A stretch of 64,000 nt of DNA from Adiantum capillus-veneris (taxonomy: Eukaryota; Streptophyta; Polypodiopsida; Polypodiales; Pteridaceae). The stretch covers positions 47,846,244 to 47,910,243 of the forward strand of contig CM043942.1 of the NCBI GenBank assembly GCA_014529385.2. The letters run 5' to 3'. Both the position numbers and the translations under genes were made by a program. Below the pieces are notes generated by a model that had not been told where the DNA came from, did not search any database, and saw only the letters and a program-made list of their open reading frames with translations. This document shows positions 12,131 through 24,327 of this stretch, piece by piece (within the stretch, counting starts at the first letter, position 1; each line of letters starts with the position of its first letter).

Positions 12131-12420
12131 GTACCTATTAGCAAGCATGGAGGCTCGAACTTAAGTTCGAGCCTCCATGCTTGTTCATGCTCATTATGTG
12201 CGTAAATGAGGGGGAAGCATGGAGGCTTGTGGGATTTGTACCTATAAGCAAGCATGGACGCTCGAACTTAAGTTTGAATCTCCATGCTTGTTCATGGTCA
12301 TTATGTATGTAAATGAGGGGGAGGCATGGAGCCTCCATGCTTGAGGGGGAAGCATGGATGCTTGCAAAATTTGTACCTATTAGCAAGCATGGAGGCTCTT
12401 AAGTTCGAGCCTCGTGCTCA
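12131..12420. repeat. Three tandem units built on a long palindrome
   Basis: Units start with GTACCTAT at 12131, 12238 and 12373 (spacing 107 and 135 bp). Unit 1 holds a perfect 42-bp palindrome at 12142-12183, centred on CTTAAG. The equivalent in unit 2 (12249-12290) has a few mismatches, and unit 3 (12384-12418) is partly deleted. A secondary inverted repeat GCATGGAG/CTCCATGC lies near 12323-12340. Open frames through these units on the minus strand are repeat artefacts. Confidence 0.92.
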
Positions 12421-12514
12421 TTATGTATGCAAATGAGGGGGACGATTGATTCATGCCGATCACATGCTTGAATGAGGGGGAGGCTTTCTTTTAGGGATTT
12501 AGATGAACTCTTTG

Positions 12515-12690
12515 TGTGAAGTCTCTTAGCAAAAGGGATATTCGTACAAAGTGGGTTTGCAAGTTGAAATGTAAACCTAACGGTAGTGTTGAATATTGTA
12601 AGCATAGACTTGTGGCAAAAGATTATACTAAAGAGAATGGCATTGATTTTGATGAGACTTTTTCTTGTCTCTTTTTGTAACTACCATTTA
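12515..12690 (+). pseudogene. Ty1/copia RT start fragment
   Basis: A plus-strand frame reads KWVCKLKCKPNGSVEYCKHR and then LVAKDYTKENGIDFDETFS, the highly conserved first block of copia RT. No other copia domain follows directly. Matching pieces of the same family lie at 16.4-17.5 kb, and a fuller relative is at 50.6-55.7 kb. Confidence 0.9.
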
Positions 12691-13897
12691 TAACGGTTGG
12701 GCATTGAAAACTCATAATGCTTGGAATGATGGAAATTGAGAATGAATCTAACTAATGAAGAAACTGTATAAGGAGCTAAGGACTACTTATTCATGACATG
12801 ATTATTAACAAGACAATCAAGACGAATAATAGGAGATTGATGCATAAAAGTGAGATAGATTTTTATTGATTGAAATGGGATTATACATGATGTTGTATAC
12901 ACGATGAACAACATAATTATCAATAAAATCATACTTGAATGAGATGGTGAATGATGTCATGTGAAGCATAGAGGTAGAGGTAGCTCCCACACTAGGATTA
13001 TTACATGGCTTGTTTCTAATAGCCCCTCTCCATGTGAATGTAATGGAAATGGCCTATGAACTTTGAGAATAACGGAATTAGAAGAATTAAAGAGAGAATT
13101 TTTGTGAGATTACTTTGAGAACATAGAGGGTGAACTTAATTAGAGGTAGCAACATAACCATTATACTTAATTAACTTGGCATGAACAATACTTTTGTAAG
13201 AGAGAGAGAGAGAGAATTAGAGGACTTGAGAACAGTTGAGGATCGGATTTATGTGGAGCTGGTCCCCCCTCCAATAGGCTTTTGTATTATAGATTCTTCC
13301 ATAAAGATAGACTTGGTAAAATAAAATCTTTGTGTTCCTTGTGACCTTGGTGATGCTATGAAGATGAAAAGCTTCATGCGTCACGAGCATAACATAAACT
13401 TTGTAAAAGCATTAACCATCCCCGGCATCAGTCCCAAGGCCTCAAACACCTTCAAAGGTGGAGAATGAGGGTAGGGAAGAGGAAGAAGAAACATTCATAG
13501 AAGAAAGAAATAGTTCCTCACTTATCATTACTCTTCTTGCTTAGCATAGCATAATAGCATAGTAATGAAGATGGAGAAGATGGCAAGCTTAAGCATTGAA
13601 ACATGGCTCTTGGTTGGATTTGCATTCCATAGCCAAGAGTGTTGGTGTAGGCTCTCAACTTCTCAACAAGCTTGGAGAACAAGATGGAGTTCTTCCACTT
13701 TCACCAAGTGAGAATGTGTGAAAAATGAGTGTGTGAGAGGGTGTATATCCCCAAGCACACCCCTTGCTTTACTTGGTCGACGCCTCCTTGTAGCTCAAGC
13801 TTGAAGCTCATTGGACCCCCTCTAAGCCTATCCAATCACACGCACACTGCATTTCAAGCAACAAGGGTAGCCTTTCGGCAAGTGTCCTCCTTACCCC

Positions 13898-13945
<48 letters not shown>

Positions 13946-14410
13946 AAAATATCTAAATATTTGTTGAATTGAACTAGAAGCTCATTGGACCCCTCTTTAA
14001 CCCAGCCAATAGGATTCAAGCACACCATGTGGCTAAGCATAGGGAGAGTCTAACATGTGTCCATGTGCCCCTTGAGAAAGGGGGTGCCCTTTGGGTGAGT
14101 GGGAGGTTAAGTCAAAGATTCCCCTAACTTTGGGGCTTCCCCCTCCTTTGTAGGGTCTCTTTTTGACTCAAGCACCTTACCCCCCATGCATGGGAAGCTT
14201 CTCAAGCACCTTCCTCATCAAGCATGACAAGCACCTCGAGCACCTTCCTCATCAAGCACGACAAGCACCTTAGTCAGCAAGCACGACAAGCACCTCAAGC
14301 TTCGGTTGGGTTCCTCAGCCCTAGCTTGCCTAAGGTCAAAGGACTTTTAACACTAACCTTTGGAGGTCTTTAATGAAGCTAACCCTAAGGTATTTAAGTT
14401 CCATTAGATG

Positions 14411-14605
14411 CACGTTGCTCTTTGATAGACTTCTCCTTTTGGACCCCTATTGAGATGTAACCATCTCTCCTCTTGGTCCCCTGCTGAGATAAGTCTAGGA
14501 GCACTTATTACACGTTGCTCTTTGGTAGACAATCTCGTTTTGGACCCCTATTGAGATGTAACCATCTCTCCTCTTGGTCCCCTGCTGAGATAGGTCTAGA
14601 AGCAC
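14411..14605. repeat. 100-bp tandem duplication
   Basis: Copies at 14411-14510 and 14511-14605 both begin CACGTTGCTCTTTG and share TTGAGATGTAACCATCTCTC and GGTCCCCTGCTGAGATA, with only a few mismatches. Confidence 0.93.
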
Positions 14606-14703
14606 ATGTCTCTATTCTAACTCTTGTTCCCGTTTATTATCCCACATTAAATGATCAATTTAATATGAGAAAATCATTTGGGTTAGCTAGATATTAGATT
14701 CTG

Positions 14704-14893
14704 TGACAGTGAATGTCCTATGTGAACAAGATTTTGATTTGTGTATGGGTGTGAGAATCAACTTATGGTATTGGCCCTTTAGGGTTTTGACATTTGTATG
14801 ACAGTGAATGTCCTATGTGAACAAGATTTTGATTTGTGTATGGGTGTGAGATTCAACTTATGGTATTGGCCCTTTAGGGTTTTGACATTTTTT
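14704..14893. repeat. 95-bp tandem duplication
   Basis: Units at 14704-14798 and 14799-14893 begin TGACAGTGAATGTCCTATGT. I see one internal substitution (GAGAATC versus GAGATTC) plus differences at the last few bases. Confidence 0.95.
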
Positions 14894-16394
14894 GGATCAT
14901 GTGGTGTAGTTACTTGACATTGAGTTTGGACTTTTGGATCAATTGTTATGGTCATTTGACATTAAATTTTGGCTTGAATTTATGATTTTAGAGGAGAAAG
15001 TTTAGGATGTGAATTTTGACTCTAGTGCCTCCTAATAAACCTAAAACTCATCCCAATAACTCTAAGGTTTGCTTCAAGATATGAAAATGCATCTTATATA
15101 GGATTGGCTTCAAGAGATGGTCGTGATTCTTTTGCTTGTTCCTCTCCTTACTCAATATGCTAGCATGGTTCTTTGGCTTGATTTTGGCACATGTAGCTCC
15201 TGGGTAGCTCTTTGGAATGACAAGAGATTCTTCTTCTAGATTGATGGCTCAGACATGGTCTTTAACTCCTTATTCAATTCTCTTCTTGTATGGGCTTTGG
15301 TTGCACTTCCTTGTTCATGGACAACTCTTGTGCTTTGTATACCTTTTTTTTTGGCAACAATTCAATAGGATGTAGATCCTTGTAGATAACTTCTTTAGGT
15401 ATGCTCAAAAGGGTTTGATTGATCCTTATGGTTTGCAAGTTATGGGCTAATTTGCAGCTCCTTGGCCTATAAAAAATCTATAGATCTATGAATAACGTTA
15501 CAACACAACCTCAAAATTCCTAGAAATTATGAATCGTTACCTAGATGCATAGCAATTATTTTTGGATTCAATTGGAGTCCTTGATTTAGCAAAACGGATA
15601 TCCAGAGCTCTGTTGGTCATGAAAAGACCCCAACAAAAAATTTACTAGCTATCCTTAGGGCTAACCTAAGGCAACACTTCTTGTAGAACCTGATACAAGG
15701 TATGGTAAAAGAAAGAGCTTGTAGAAGCTAATAATTGGGCTAACAAAGAGGCTAATTGGCTAAATTAATGCACACTTTATGGGATAATGGGGGTCTAATA
15801 TGCATTCCCAACTAGAGGACTTTATTAGATGATGCTAATACACATCAATAAGAACTAACTTCTATTAAGATAGTGGTGACTGAAGGTATCGCCATGAACA
15901 TATTTGTTGTTAGTAAATTCAAAGGTCTTTGGTACCAATTGAGTATGAAGCTAACTAATGAAGGATCTAATGATCCACTTATTAATGGAAAATTTATTAA
16001 CAAGGGACTGATACATAAAAGAAAGAGAAAATTTTATTGATTGAAATGGGCCTTGCATAGGCTCATGTACATGATGAGTGACAGAGTTAATGATGTCATA
16101 CTAGGAGAACATAAGGAATGTTGTTCATGAAGCAAAGAGCCAGAGTAATTCCCATACTAGGATTTTTACATGAAATGTATAACAATTTGACATAAAAACT
16201 ACACTTTTGAATCGTGACAAGCATGAGGCAGGTAAAACAAGCTCCTCCTGCTTTTTGTATGAGAAAACACATGCTTAATTGATTGCACACAATTTTTAGA
16301 ATAGTCCAATTGACAACACTTTGCATGTTAGGCATGCAAATATTGTTTTTTTGCCATTTTTCTTTATGCTAATGGCATGTTAATGAAATAACCA

Positions 16395-16980
16395 ATTTGA
16401 TGAAGGTATTGTTTTGTCCTAGACAATGTATATCGAGACAATGCTATGTAGATTTGACCATAAGAACTACAAGCCAATATCAATACTTATATGGAGATAG
16501 GTTTAAAGCTTAGTCTTTATGATGCTTTAGACAACACGCAGATGATTGCCTTATTTATATGTGATTACAAGGCTAGATGTTTAGTATGTAGTCTCACAAG
16601 TGAGCAAATTTATGCGTAGCCTAGGGTCTAAGCATTTGTAGATGTTAAACAAATCCTCCACTTGCTCTAGCCCAAGGGGGTATGATAGCTATGTGATTTA
16701 CGTGATTTTATAAGGGTTGATTGCTATGGCACGTGCGTGCCCACAATTGGTGCCTTGATTTCTCCCAGGTAACTCATGCATCTTGTTTTAACAAAGAAGC
16801 ACCCTATTATGGCTACTTCTAGTTACAAAGTTGAATACAATGTAGCTTTCACATCTACTTTTGAATGCATTTGGCCTAGAGGCCTTATGATTGATTTGGG
16901 CACTAGAGTGCAATCTGGCCACAAGCCCTCATTGAAAGTGAGACACATTATTGTTGTTCTTTGTTCAAACGACGTCTACT
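16395..16980 (+). pseudogene. Ty1/copia RT-end and RNase H fragments
   Basis: Bases 16415-16680 encode, across stops, a KPISI-MEIGLKLSLYDA pattern and the QIYA-PRV segment. This corresponds to the RT C-terminal part of the better copia copy at about 54620-54870. Bases 16776-16960 encode MATSSYKVEYNVAFTSTFEC and GLMIDLG, corresponding to the RNase H block with the conserved catalytic Glu region (SSCEAE in the better copy, SSYKVE here). Sequence between them has been lost. It is a dead fragment of the same broad copia family. Confidence 0.85.
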
Positions 16981-17079
16981 AGCTGGACTGAATGAGAAGC
17001 ACACTGCTAATTTAAGAATGATTTGAATGTTTCCCTTGAGATGTCACACTTAGGATTCTTGCATTGTTACATGGGCCTT

Positions 17080-17465
17080 ATACTTTAAGTGGTGTGATAG
17101 GTATATGCTTTGTGTCAAACAAACTCTATCGAGACAATGTTGCATTTGCATAATTCGACTTTGAGGACTATAAACCCATGGATACTCCTATGGAAATAAA
17201 TGTGAAGCTTACCCTTCATGATGTCGAAGACTACTTTGATGTCTTTTTCTCTCAACAGACCATTGGCTACCTTGTTTATGTTTGCATTACTAGGCCAAGA
17301 ATTGAATACGCAGTCTCATAGGTGAATAGCCCAAGATTTAACTATTACTAGGCTTTTGCTAGTCGAGTATTTTATCCAAGAGGAAATCATTGATGTCCGC
17401 TTCAGATGCTTTTGGGGGCTCATATTGGGCTAGTTGATATCAAACCATCAAACTCTGTACACCAT
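17080..17465 (+). pseudogene. Second Ty1/copia RT-end fragment
   Basis: A frame with stops reads YKPMDTPMEINVKLTLHDVE, then IGYLVYVCITRPRIEYAVS and a FYPRGNH segment. It repeats the same RT region already present at 16415-16680, so the two pieces are separate decayed copies or a rearranged tandem, not one continuous element. Confidence 0.85.
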
Positions 17466-18980
17466 TAAAAATAACTAGAGATAAATCTTAATAGATAAAA
17501 GGCTCTTATCAAAATTCTATTATGATTACTTCTTGAGCCAAACTTGCAAAAACTAAGAAGGATCCAAACTTGGTTTTTGCCATCCTCAAAGATGATCTTG
17601 TTTTGGGAGCACTAAACCTGATATGTTGGATTCTCATTGCAATTTTTTTGGAAAGAGGATGGGCCTTGCAACCACAAAGGAGGAAGTCAAAACCAAATGT
17701 TGGCATGAGAATCAACATTGCTATATACTATTCTCCTTAATATCTGCCAACTTATTGGATTTCCCTCTAAACATCGTGCACGAGTGGACAAAGCCATCAT
17801 CTTGCACCTTATTAATAGTTTATAATCGAATGGGTTCATCAAAATTGTGGACTTGTCTTGTCTTTATACAAGTTTTGCTATGTTAGGTCCATTTGGTTTT
17901 GTTATTATATCCTACAACATTGAATTCTTGAACATTGCCAATATGTTTGATTTTGTTGAGGCTTTAGAGTAAAGGGAATGAAAGCCAAACTTTGTGATCA
18001 TAAATCTTGTAGATGGCAGATATGCAAGGCTTGAGGAGCTAATTCTATGGAATGCTCTTTTAGCACAATCTAAAAGCATATTTTAAAGCCCTTTATTGCC
18101 ATTTAAAAGATATCCCTTAATGTCTTTTTGAGATAACCTATGGAGCCAATCTCCCTATTCTCTCTACTTACATGTAGTATACTCTTTGACCCAATGGTCA
18201 TGCCATTAGGCTTCAATGTGGAAGTTCGAGGCTCAAGTCACATTTTTCTTCATCGATTTTGTTTAGTGAGAGTGGAGTCAAAAGCATGCGATCAAGCTAT
18301 AGAATACAAATTGCATTACAATGCACCCCCACCCAAAATTTTCCTTCTCTTGAGTTTTCAACACTTGTCAACGAATAGATCTTTGAGGTATATTGAATTG
18401 TTTCTACGACGTTAAAAGCTTGTCTTCGCTTCTTCTCTCCCTGTCTAAGATGGCGTGCAATATAGTAGCTTCACGATGATGAATCATTGGACCACACAAT
18501 GAACGCGGCTTTCCTACAACGCCAATGTATCACGATGTGGGAAGAATCTGGAGGTTTGCACTTTACCATTATACCACCCACAATGCTCCAGTTACAAAAG
18601 TGCGTTCTTCTCTAAGAGAAAACACCCTTATTGATTGAGCTTATCCCCTTATATGCAATTTGCACCTTTATGAGAACAATCTAGCCTAGTTCGCACTCCT
18701 TTCAGTGTGAGATAAAGCACTGAGGCACTAGGGACCCTTCCTTGATGCACACAATGCCCTCGCAAGCACAAGAGTTTTGACATCATACCTGACTTGAGTG
18801 CTCATCTTCTGTTCACATTTGAGCTTGTTTTTCTCAAATTTGTAGCTCGAAGCACTCCCTACATACCTCTCTCTCTCTCTCCTAACCTTATGTTGTGAGC
18901 TCTCAATTGCCAACCTCATCTCCAATGTCAGGCATGTGACATGTTTCATCTGGTCCCATGATTTTTTGACACTCATATCA

Positions 18981-19022
<42 letters not shown>

Positions 19023-20711
19023 CAATTTTGGATGTGAAGAGGGGAAGATGGCGGGTCTAAGAATTTCCCTCTCTCCGGCAGCCCCGCTTGTGGGTCGCCC
19101 AGACGGTCATGGGTCTGCCCAGTCTGCAAGGTACAATTTCAGCTGCTCAAGAGGGTTTTAACTTGAAATGTACAACCACAAACAGGTTTTCTCACGCAGA
19201 TTTATGGGCATGAAGTACACGTTTAGGTTTTAAAAGGCATTTTTTTCGAAATGGACAACCAGGTTTCTGGGTTGCAGAGAGCTCCATTTTTTCTGGCCAG
19301 GCCAAAAAGGCAGCAGACACATCCATCACCACAACAAAATAGTATGTGCATTGGGTGGTTCTTCTGATGAAGGTAAGCTTGTTCTCTACTGCCAAGGTTT
19401 TTCAATCCTGTACAATATCCCGTGAAAATCCTGTAATGATTGTTGAGAGGAAATAGTTTTTTCTGCTCAAGTAGTTGTGTTTCTTCTCTTACTCGGTCAC
19501 GGAAAAAAGTTGTAAGACGAGTTTTGCGCCTTGTGCTAATCCCATTCATATTTCCTCTGCACCTGTGTATGTATATGTGTTCACAAAGTGAAGCCTTCAC
19601 TCATTCTAGTTTGGCTTATTTTGTTATTTTTTCTGCATCATGTTTATAGTGATGGCCAAAACTGCCTTGGTCTCTCCCTCTCTCTATTGTTCCATCATAG
19701 GAGTGCTCGCTCAGGCCTTAGTGTTATTTGCTAATGCCTGCATGTGTTTAAGTTAGTCGTCTCGTGTATGTACAAGGTGCGAGCCCCGGCATCTTTCAGG
19801 GGCAGATGATAGGGGGTGAGGGTTGTTTTGTGGTTGTTCGTTGCTGTTTGTGAGGTAGTTCTAGTCCACACATTGCCATATATCATGCCAGTCTTGCCCA
19901 AATCGCGTGTTGATGCTGTATGGATATGCCTGGCCGTGCCACTTTGTTTTCCCCTTAATGGCGTGATTATGTGGCGCCTTCTTTTTGGGGTCATTGTGGC
20001 TATTATTCCATATTCCACCTTCTATGCTGTGGGGCAAGCAGTTTGATCGCCAAAAGCTAACTAGGGAAATCTTGGCCTGGTAGAAGCAGAGATGTATCTG
20101 GTGAGTGCCTAGGGTGTTAGAAGGAGCCTATCACTACGCGGATGTAGAGGAGCTGGAAAGCCATTCAAATGGTATAGGTGGTATATAAGAGGAATTTAGG
20201 ATATACCACATTGGTGGGTCCATATTTCCGAAGTAATCTTGCCCCATGTGAGGTGGAAGAAAAGTCGTGTACGAGGCCAATTCCTCGAAACAAGTATATG
20301 ACGCTCTTCAATGAATAGCCAGGTAATTTAACGCATTGAGTGTGAAGGGTGTGGAGAAGCTCTATTGATCTGCTAATGAGCGTACTAGCTGTTGAAGGCT
20401 CATGGTATGCAAGCAATCAGTGTTTTGCACCACCCATAGTGCCATTCAACAAATAGTAGAGAAGATAGAATCCTTCACAAAGCATGTATAGTAGCCAATT
20501 GCATATCTAGAGTGCCGCTTCTACATCCCAAGTGCACCAACATGAAGAGTGGATCCTTAGCTTCTGCTCAAAATAAGATGAGAACCAAGAAATTTTAAAA
20601 TCTAGGAGACGGCCTCAAGTCTTAAAACCATAGTGAAGGTCCACACATACATATAGTATACCATATTGAGCATGAGGGCTATATGTATTTTTTCTTGCCA
20701 ACAAGTCTAAT

Positions 20712-20760
<49 letters not shown>

Positions 20761-21592
20761 AGTGGATCAATCTAGTTGAAGACCAATATAACTCTATAGT
20801 CTCTATCTTGAGAAGGGACAATGGAGGCGTATGTATTGATTTAATTCATTTCTCTCTCTTAAGAGCAGTTCAACAACAAACTTCTCTTACCTACATCCCT
20901 TGTGGAGAGGATGAATAAGATAGTGAGTGAGATGGCATTCCCTCGCTTGCATCATGCCCCTCTCCCTCCCTCTTTTTGAGGTGAAGCAGTTGATTTATGT
21001 AACCACTTTCGGCGAATGGTCGGACAAAAAATAGTGAATTACCACAATTTGCAACTCTTAAAACACTTTTACTCTTCTAAGCATCTGATAATTGAACAAA
21101 ACAAGAGACTGAAGAGAGAGATGACAAAGATTGTGAAAGAGAATCGGTCGCCTTGAATCGCCACTATCGACGCCCCCGGTTGGGGATTTGTCTATTGATT
21201 GACCGTGTACAATTGACGGCGGGAATTTGCAATTAGTCTTCTTCAAAGTCGCAATCTGTATGTACGAAGTGTGTGCTTAAACTATTCATTGAGTGTGTCA
21301 GTGCACACAATATGCTCTTAAAATGGCTGGCGCTCAAAAAGCAGCCCAATAATTATAGTTTGCAAGAAACCCCCCCCCCCCGTTCCCCCCTTCTCCAAAT
21401 TTGCGATTTGCAATAAAAACAGCTTATGCTTTTTCTCTATTGTATGAGAGTGTAGGGAGAGAGAATCCTCTCTCCTGCCGATGAGGAGAAACCTCACCCT
21501 AATGGAAAAAGCTTTTGGTATGTTATGTGTATGGTTATTGGATGCAACATGGAAGTGGATGGTGAGGGAATTCATGTTTTTTCAGCTCTCAT
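17466..21592. other. Gene-free DNA
   Basis: I recognise no protein family here. Notable content: (CT)n at about 18981-19016 and 20709-20757, and a (C)12-14 tract at about 21368. The open frames 19223-19600 (minus) and 19816-20046 (plus) have no recognisable motif. The plus-strand 19.8-20.05 kb frame is hydrophobic and GC-richer than its surroundings, but I cannot assign it. Confidence 0.45.
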
Positions 21593-22165
21593 TGTAACAA
21601 ACTTGGACACTCTAAGTCAAGATTCTACCGCGACACAGCAGAGGTTCACTTCAAAACAGTTCACAATTCACAATTGATTCGACACGGCCCGACGGAGTTC
21701 CGTGCCTAGAGATATTGGCCCCAAAGACTGGCGCCCCTTTCAGTATTTCTTTTTGTATTAATTGAGTTCAAAGTACAAGAGAGTGGGAGGGTTCTCACTC
21801 TCAGACTCTGCGTCCAGATGCTTTGAGTTGTGAGGAGCTTATATTTAAAGGTTACAAGGGATGCCCATAAGCAGAGCCCCAAAAGAAATCAATTTTTAAA
21901 AGCCTCTTAAATAAAGCAACTGGCCCAAAAGCTTCCTCAAAAACAGCCAGCATAAAATTCAGCTTGCGCAAAAGCTGGAATTCTGTACAGCCTGCTTTTT
22001 CCGTACGCACTGTCACGTCTGCAGCTCCGCGTGAATTCCGCCGCATTTTTCGGAATCTGCCACGTCACCCTGTCTCCGCGGGTGCTGCCGGCCGAGGTGT
22101 GTGTGTCCTCTGCTGCCCCACTTATAAGTGTGTCTAGGGCCATGATACGTCACCAGTTTGTGACA
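21593..22165 (-). repeat. 3' LTR of the outer, older gypsy element
   Basis: On the plus strand the segment starts TGTAACAAAC and ends GTTTGTGACA, giving TG...CA ends with near-perfect inverted termini. It is followed directly by TACCCCCCTCTTGAAA, the reverse complement of a polypurine tract like that of the inner element. It shares the LTR core GGCGCCCCTTTCAGTATTTC with the inner LTRs. The left end is inferred from the inverted termini, because no partner LTR in the same orientation is present. Confidence 0.7.
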
Positions 22166-22696
22166 TACCCCCCTCTTGAAAGCATTGTAATCGCCCTCGA
22201 TTACGCCTGCAAAACAGACAAAGGCCATAAGCTGTTTTAGCAGACACTGATTGTTAGTACCCATGCACTAGGAACAACACATCTAGCACATGTACCAATC
22301 GACAGTCATCAGAGGATATCACTGGACATCACAGGACACCACATGGCAAATCACATTCAACAGTCATTCCAATCTCAGACTATGATTAATCGGCAACGTA
22401 TTTAGCAATCGCATCTAGATCCAATGGGGACCTCACAAATGCCCGATTAACTAATCCAAATTGCAATCATGTCTATAGAGATTTGTCACACCAAAATGCT
22501 GCGGTCATTTCGTTTATCACTTCCTGCACTTAAACAAGTCAAGTACAAATCAGTATCATACTATCAGGAATTCCAAATTTTAAAGTCATTACAGCAGAAT
22601 AGTGTCAGCTCACAGTATCCCTGAAACCCAATAGGGGTACCAAACCTATTCTTGATGGTATTCTTGTTTAGTGCACAGTAGTCTATGCACATACGC
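22166..22696 (-). pseudogene. Outer gypsy: 3' leader remnant and RT scrap
   Basis: Bases 22166-22181 are the PPT and 22182-22610 look like 3' noncoding DNA. Bases 22640-22696 are an RT segment (CIDY, then [10 protein letters not shown]) that continues directly, in register, the RT broken at 30886. Everything from RT motif 3 through integrase is missing, so about 2.5-3 kb of pol was deleted from this element at a junction near 22640. Confidence 0.8.
22692..22696. repeat. Target-site duplication, left copy
   Basis: TACGC directly precedes the left LTR. The same five bases follow the right LTR at 30886-30890. Confidence 0.93.
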
Positions 22697-24157
22697 TGAA
22701 ACCGGCCCGTAGGGCGGTAGGCGTTGGCTTTCACCCGAAATTCTTTACTTTATACACACACACAGAGCACTTTGCAAAGAGAACTTGCGATGGGAGTTAA
22801 CACTTAAATACACACACGGCTCAGAAGCTAGAATGCTCCGAGCAGACGCGACAACCTGTAGGCCCAAAATTCCGGCCCCCCTTTCGGTATTTCTTTATTC
22901 TTTAGGAGGGTAAATTACAAGGTAAGGTCCTGGGAATCCTTCACGTGTATCCACCTAGATACCATTTGATTTGGCCAAATTTCGGCAGCATAACAGCCCA
23001 AAACTTGCGCGAAACCAATTCCCTTGCTGGAACTCGCTTGCACTGTCGTATACCCTCTGATTCCTATCCAAAAACAGTAAATTCAGCGTGCTGTATTTAC
23101 TGGTTTTTGCCCTGTTTTCAGCCCCTAACTGTCCTCTGCCAGTGGGGCACGATTCCCAATGGTCCTGGCGTCGTATGGCTGAAAAACAGTGAATTTACAG
23201 CGCATACACAACGCTGATTTTGCACCTGTACGGTGAGGTTATGACCCTCACCAGTGCCTGCTTTGGAGCAACAGTTAGCTACCCCTGTTCCTGCTCAAGG
23301 AGGCTCTTGCCTCAGCACAAAAGCATGAACCCACACAACTGTACATCAGTCAAATGAGTAACCCTCTTGTGGGCATCACATAACTGCACGTAGGGGAGAG
23401 AGAGAGCAGTGTGTAGTGTGCAGGGCATCACTCCTAGCACCACACTGTACATGAGAGGAAAGGAAGCACTCCATAGCTCTTAACCTGTGACAAAAGCTGA
23501 AATGAGGCCTCTCCCAGCATAAAAATCAGCGCCCATTTTTCTGCAAGAGGAAAGTGCATGAAAATTCGACACTTGGCGCATTTACAAGCATTTGCCCGTT
23601 TCGGGTTCGCCGCTTAAAAATATCCTGACCGGTTGCCCAGTTGACTTCACGGCAGAGTTATAAAATGTTCCCCTAGTCATACCGGAGGTAATGATGCGAA
23701 CACATTTCATTGCCCAAAATAGCAGTTCCCTAAATTTTAGGAGATGCTTCCGTTGGGCTCCCACTGGTCCTCTGACCATCTATCCTCATTGGGACCGCAT
23801 CCAAAAATGCAATGTGGCCCAACTGTCGGATACTTTTTGTTGGTAGTCCCACCTTGACTTTACGCCTTAATTGAGTTCACTTCCTAGTATCCACCAACTT
23901 GCTAAGTGCGACGGGGGGACCTATATGATCTTGCTCTGAGCCTAGACATCCTCTTACCATACGAATTCCAGTGCGGACCACTTCCGTCTGCGGGTGAATC
24001 TACCGTTCACATTGGCCATACAATGTCCGACTGTTTGCTACTTCAAAAGAGGGTCTTAAACAAATAAAATAAACCCCATTGGAAAGAAACCAACAACCAA
24101 GGTTAGCAGTTGCCACATCTCTGTGACATGGTTAATAACTGCCACGTCCTCGTGACA
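22697..24157 (-). repeat. 3' LTR of the inner chromovirus
   Basis: This 1461-bp LTR has TG...CA ends. It carries the core CCCTTTCGGTATTTCTTTATTC near 22880-22900; on the minus strand this includes AATAAAG, a plausible polyadenylation signal. It differs from the 5' LTR by a 15-bp and an about 11-bp indel and many one-base indels. Confidence 0.95.
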
Positions 24158-24174
24158 TACCCCCCTCTTGAAAT
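24158..24174 (-). promoter_or_regulatory. Polypurine tract of the inner chromovirus
   Basis: The minus strand reads ATTTCAAGAGGGGGGTA directly before the 3' LTR. This is where plus-strand cDNA synthesis is primed. An almost identical tract adjoins the outer element's LTR at 22166. Confidence 0.9.
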
Positions 24175-24327
24175 CGCAAACGTCCTCGATTGCATACCAT
24201 AAATACACGCCACTGATGATTTTGTGCTATTAACACTCTTTTATCATCGCATGTATCCGCAAGAAAGGTCGTAACATACATAGATACAAATGACTTAATG
24301 TGGCCTTCATACTTTTGCCATTTTCAT

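Larger units (their letters stand above)
12700..15880. other. Gene-free DNA rich in local duplications
   Basis: No coding homology was recognised. It contains (GA)n at about 13198-13215 and 13903-13941, an old duplication of a GAAGCTCATTGGACCCC segment (about 13803 and 13978), and three to four irregular CAAGCACCTTCCTCATCAAG repeats (about 14205-14305). Two recent tandem duplications at 14411-14605 and 14704-14893 are listed separately. A block near 12740-12900 resembles one near 15945-16060 (both with TTTTATTGATTGAAATGGG), so an old dispersed repeat occurs twice. Confidence 0.55.

Noticed and set aside
11992-12386. Minus-strand frames with repeated CLLIGTNPT and HNEHEQAW motifs
   Set aside because: The protein repeats reflect the palindromic DNA repeats; no start context or homologous domain.
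19816-20046. Hydrophobic 76-codon plus-strand frame as a membrane protein
   Set aside because: No homology, no neighbouring exons and no regulatory context; composition alone is not enough.
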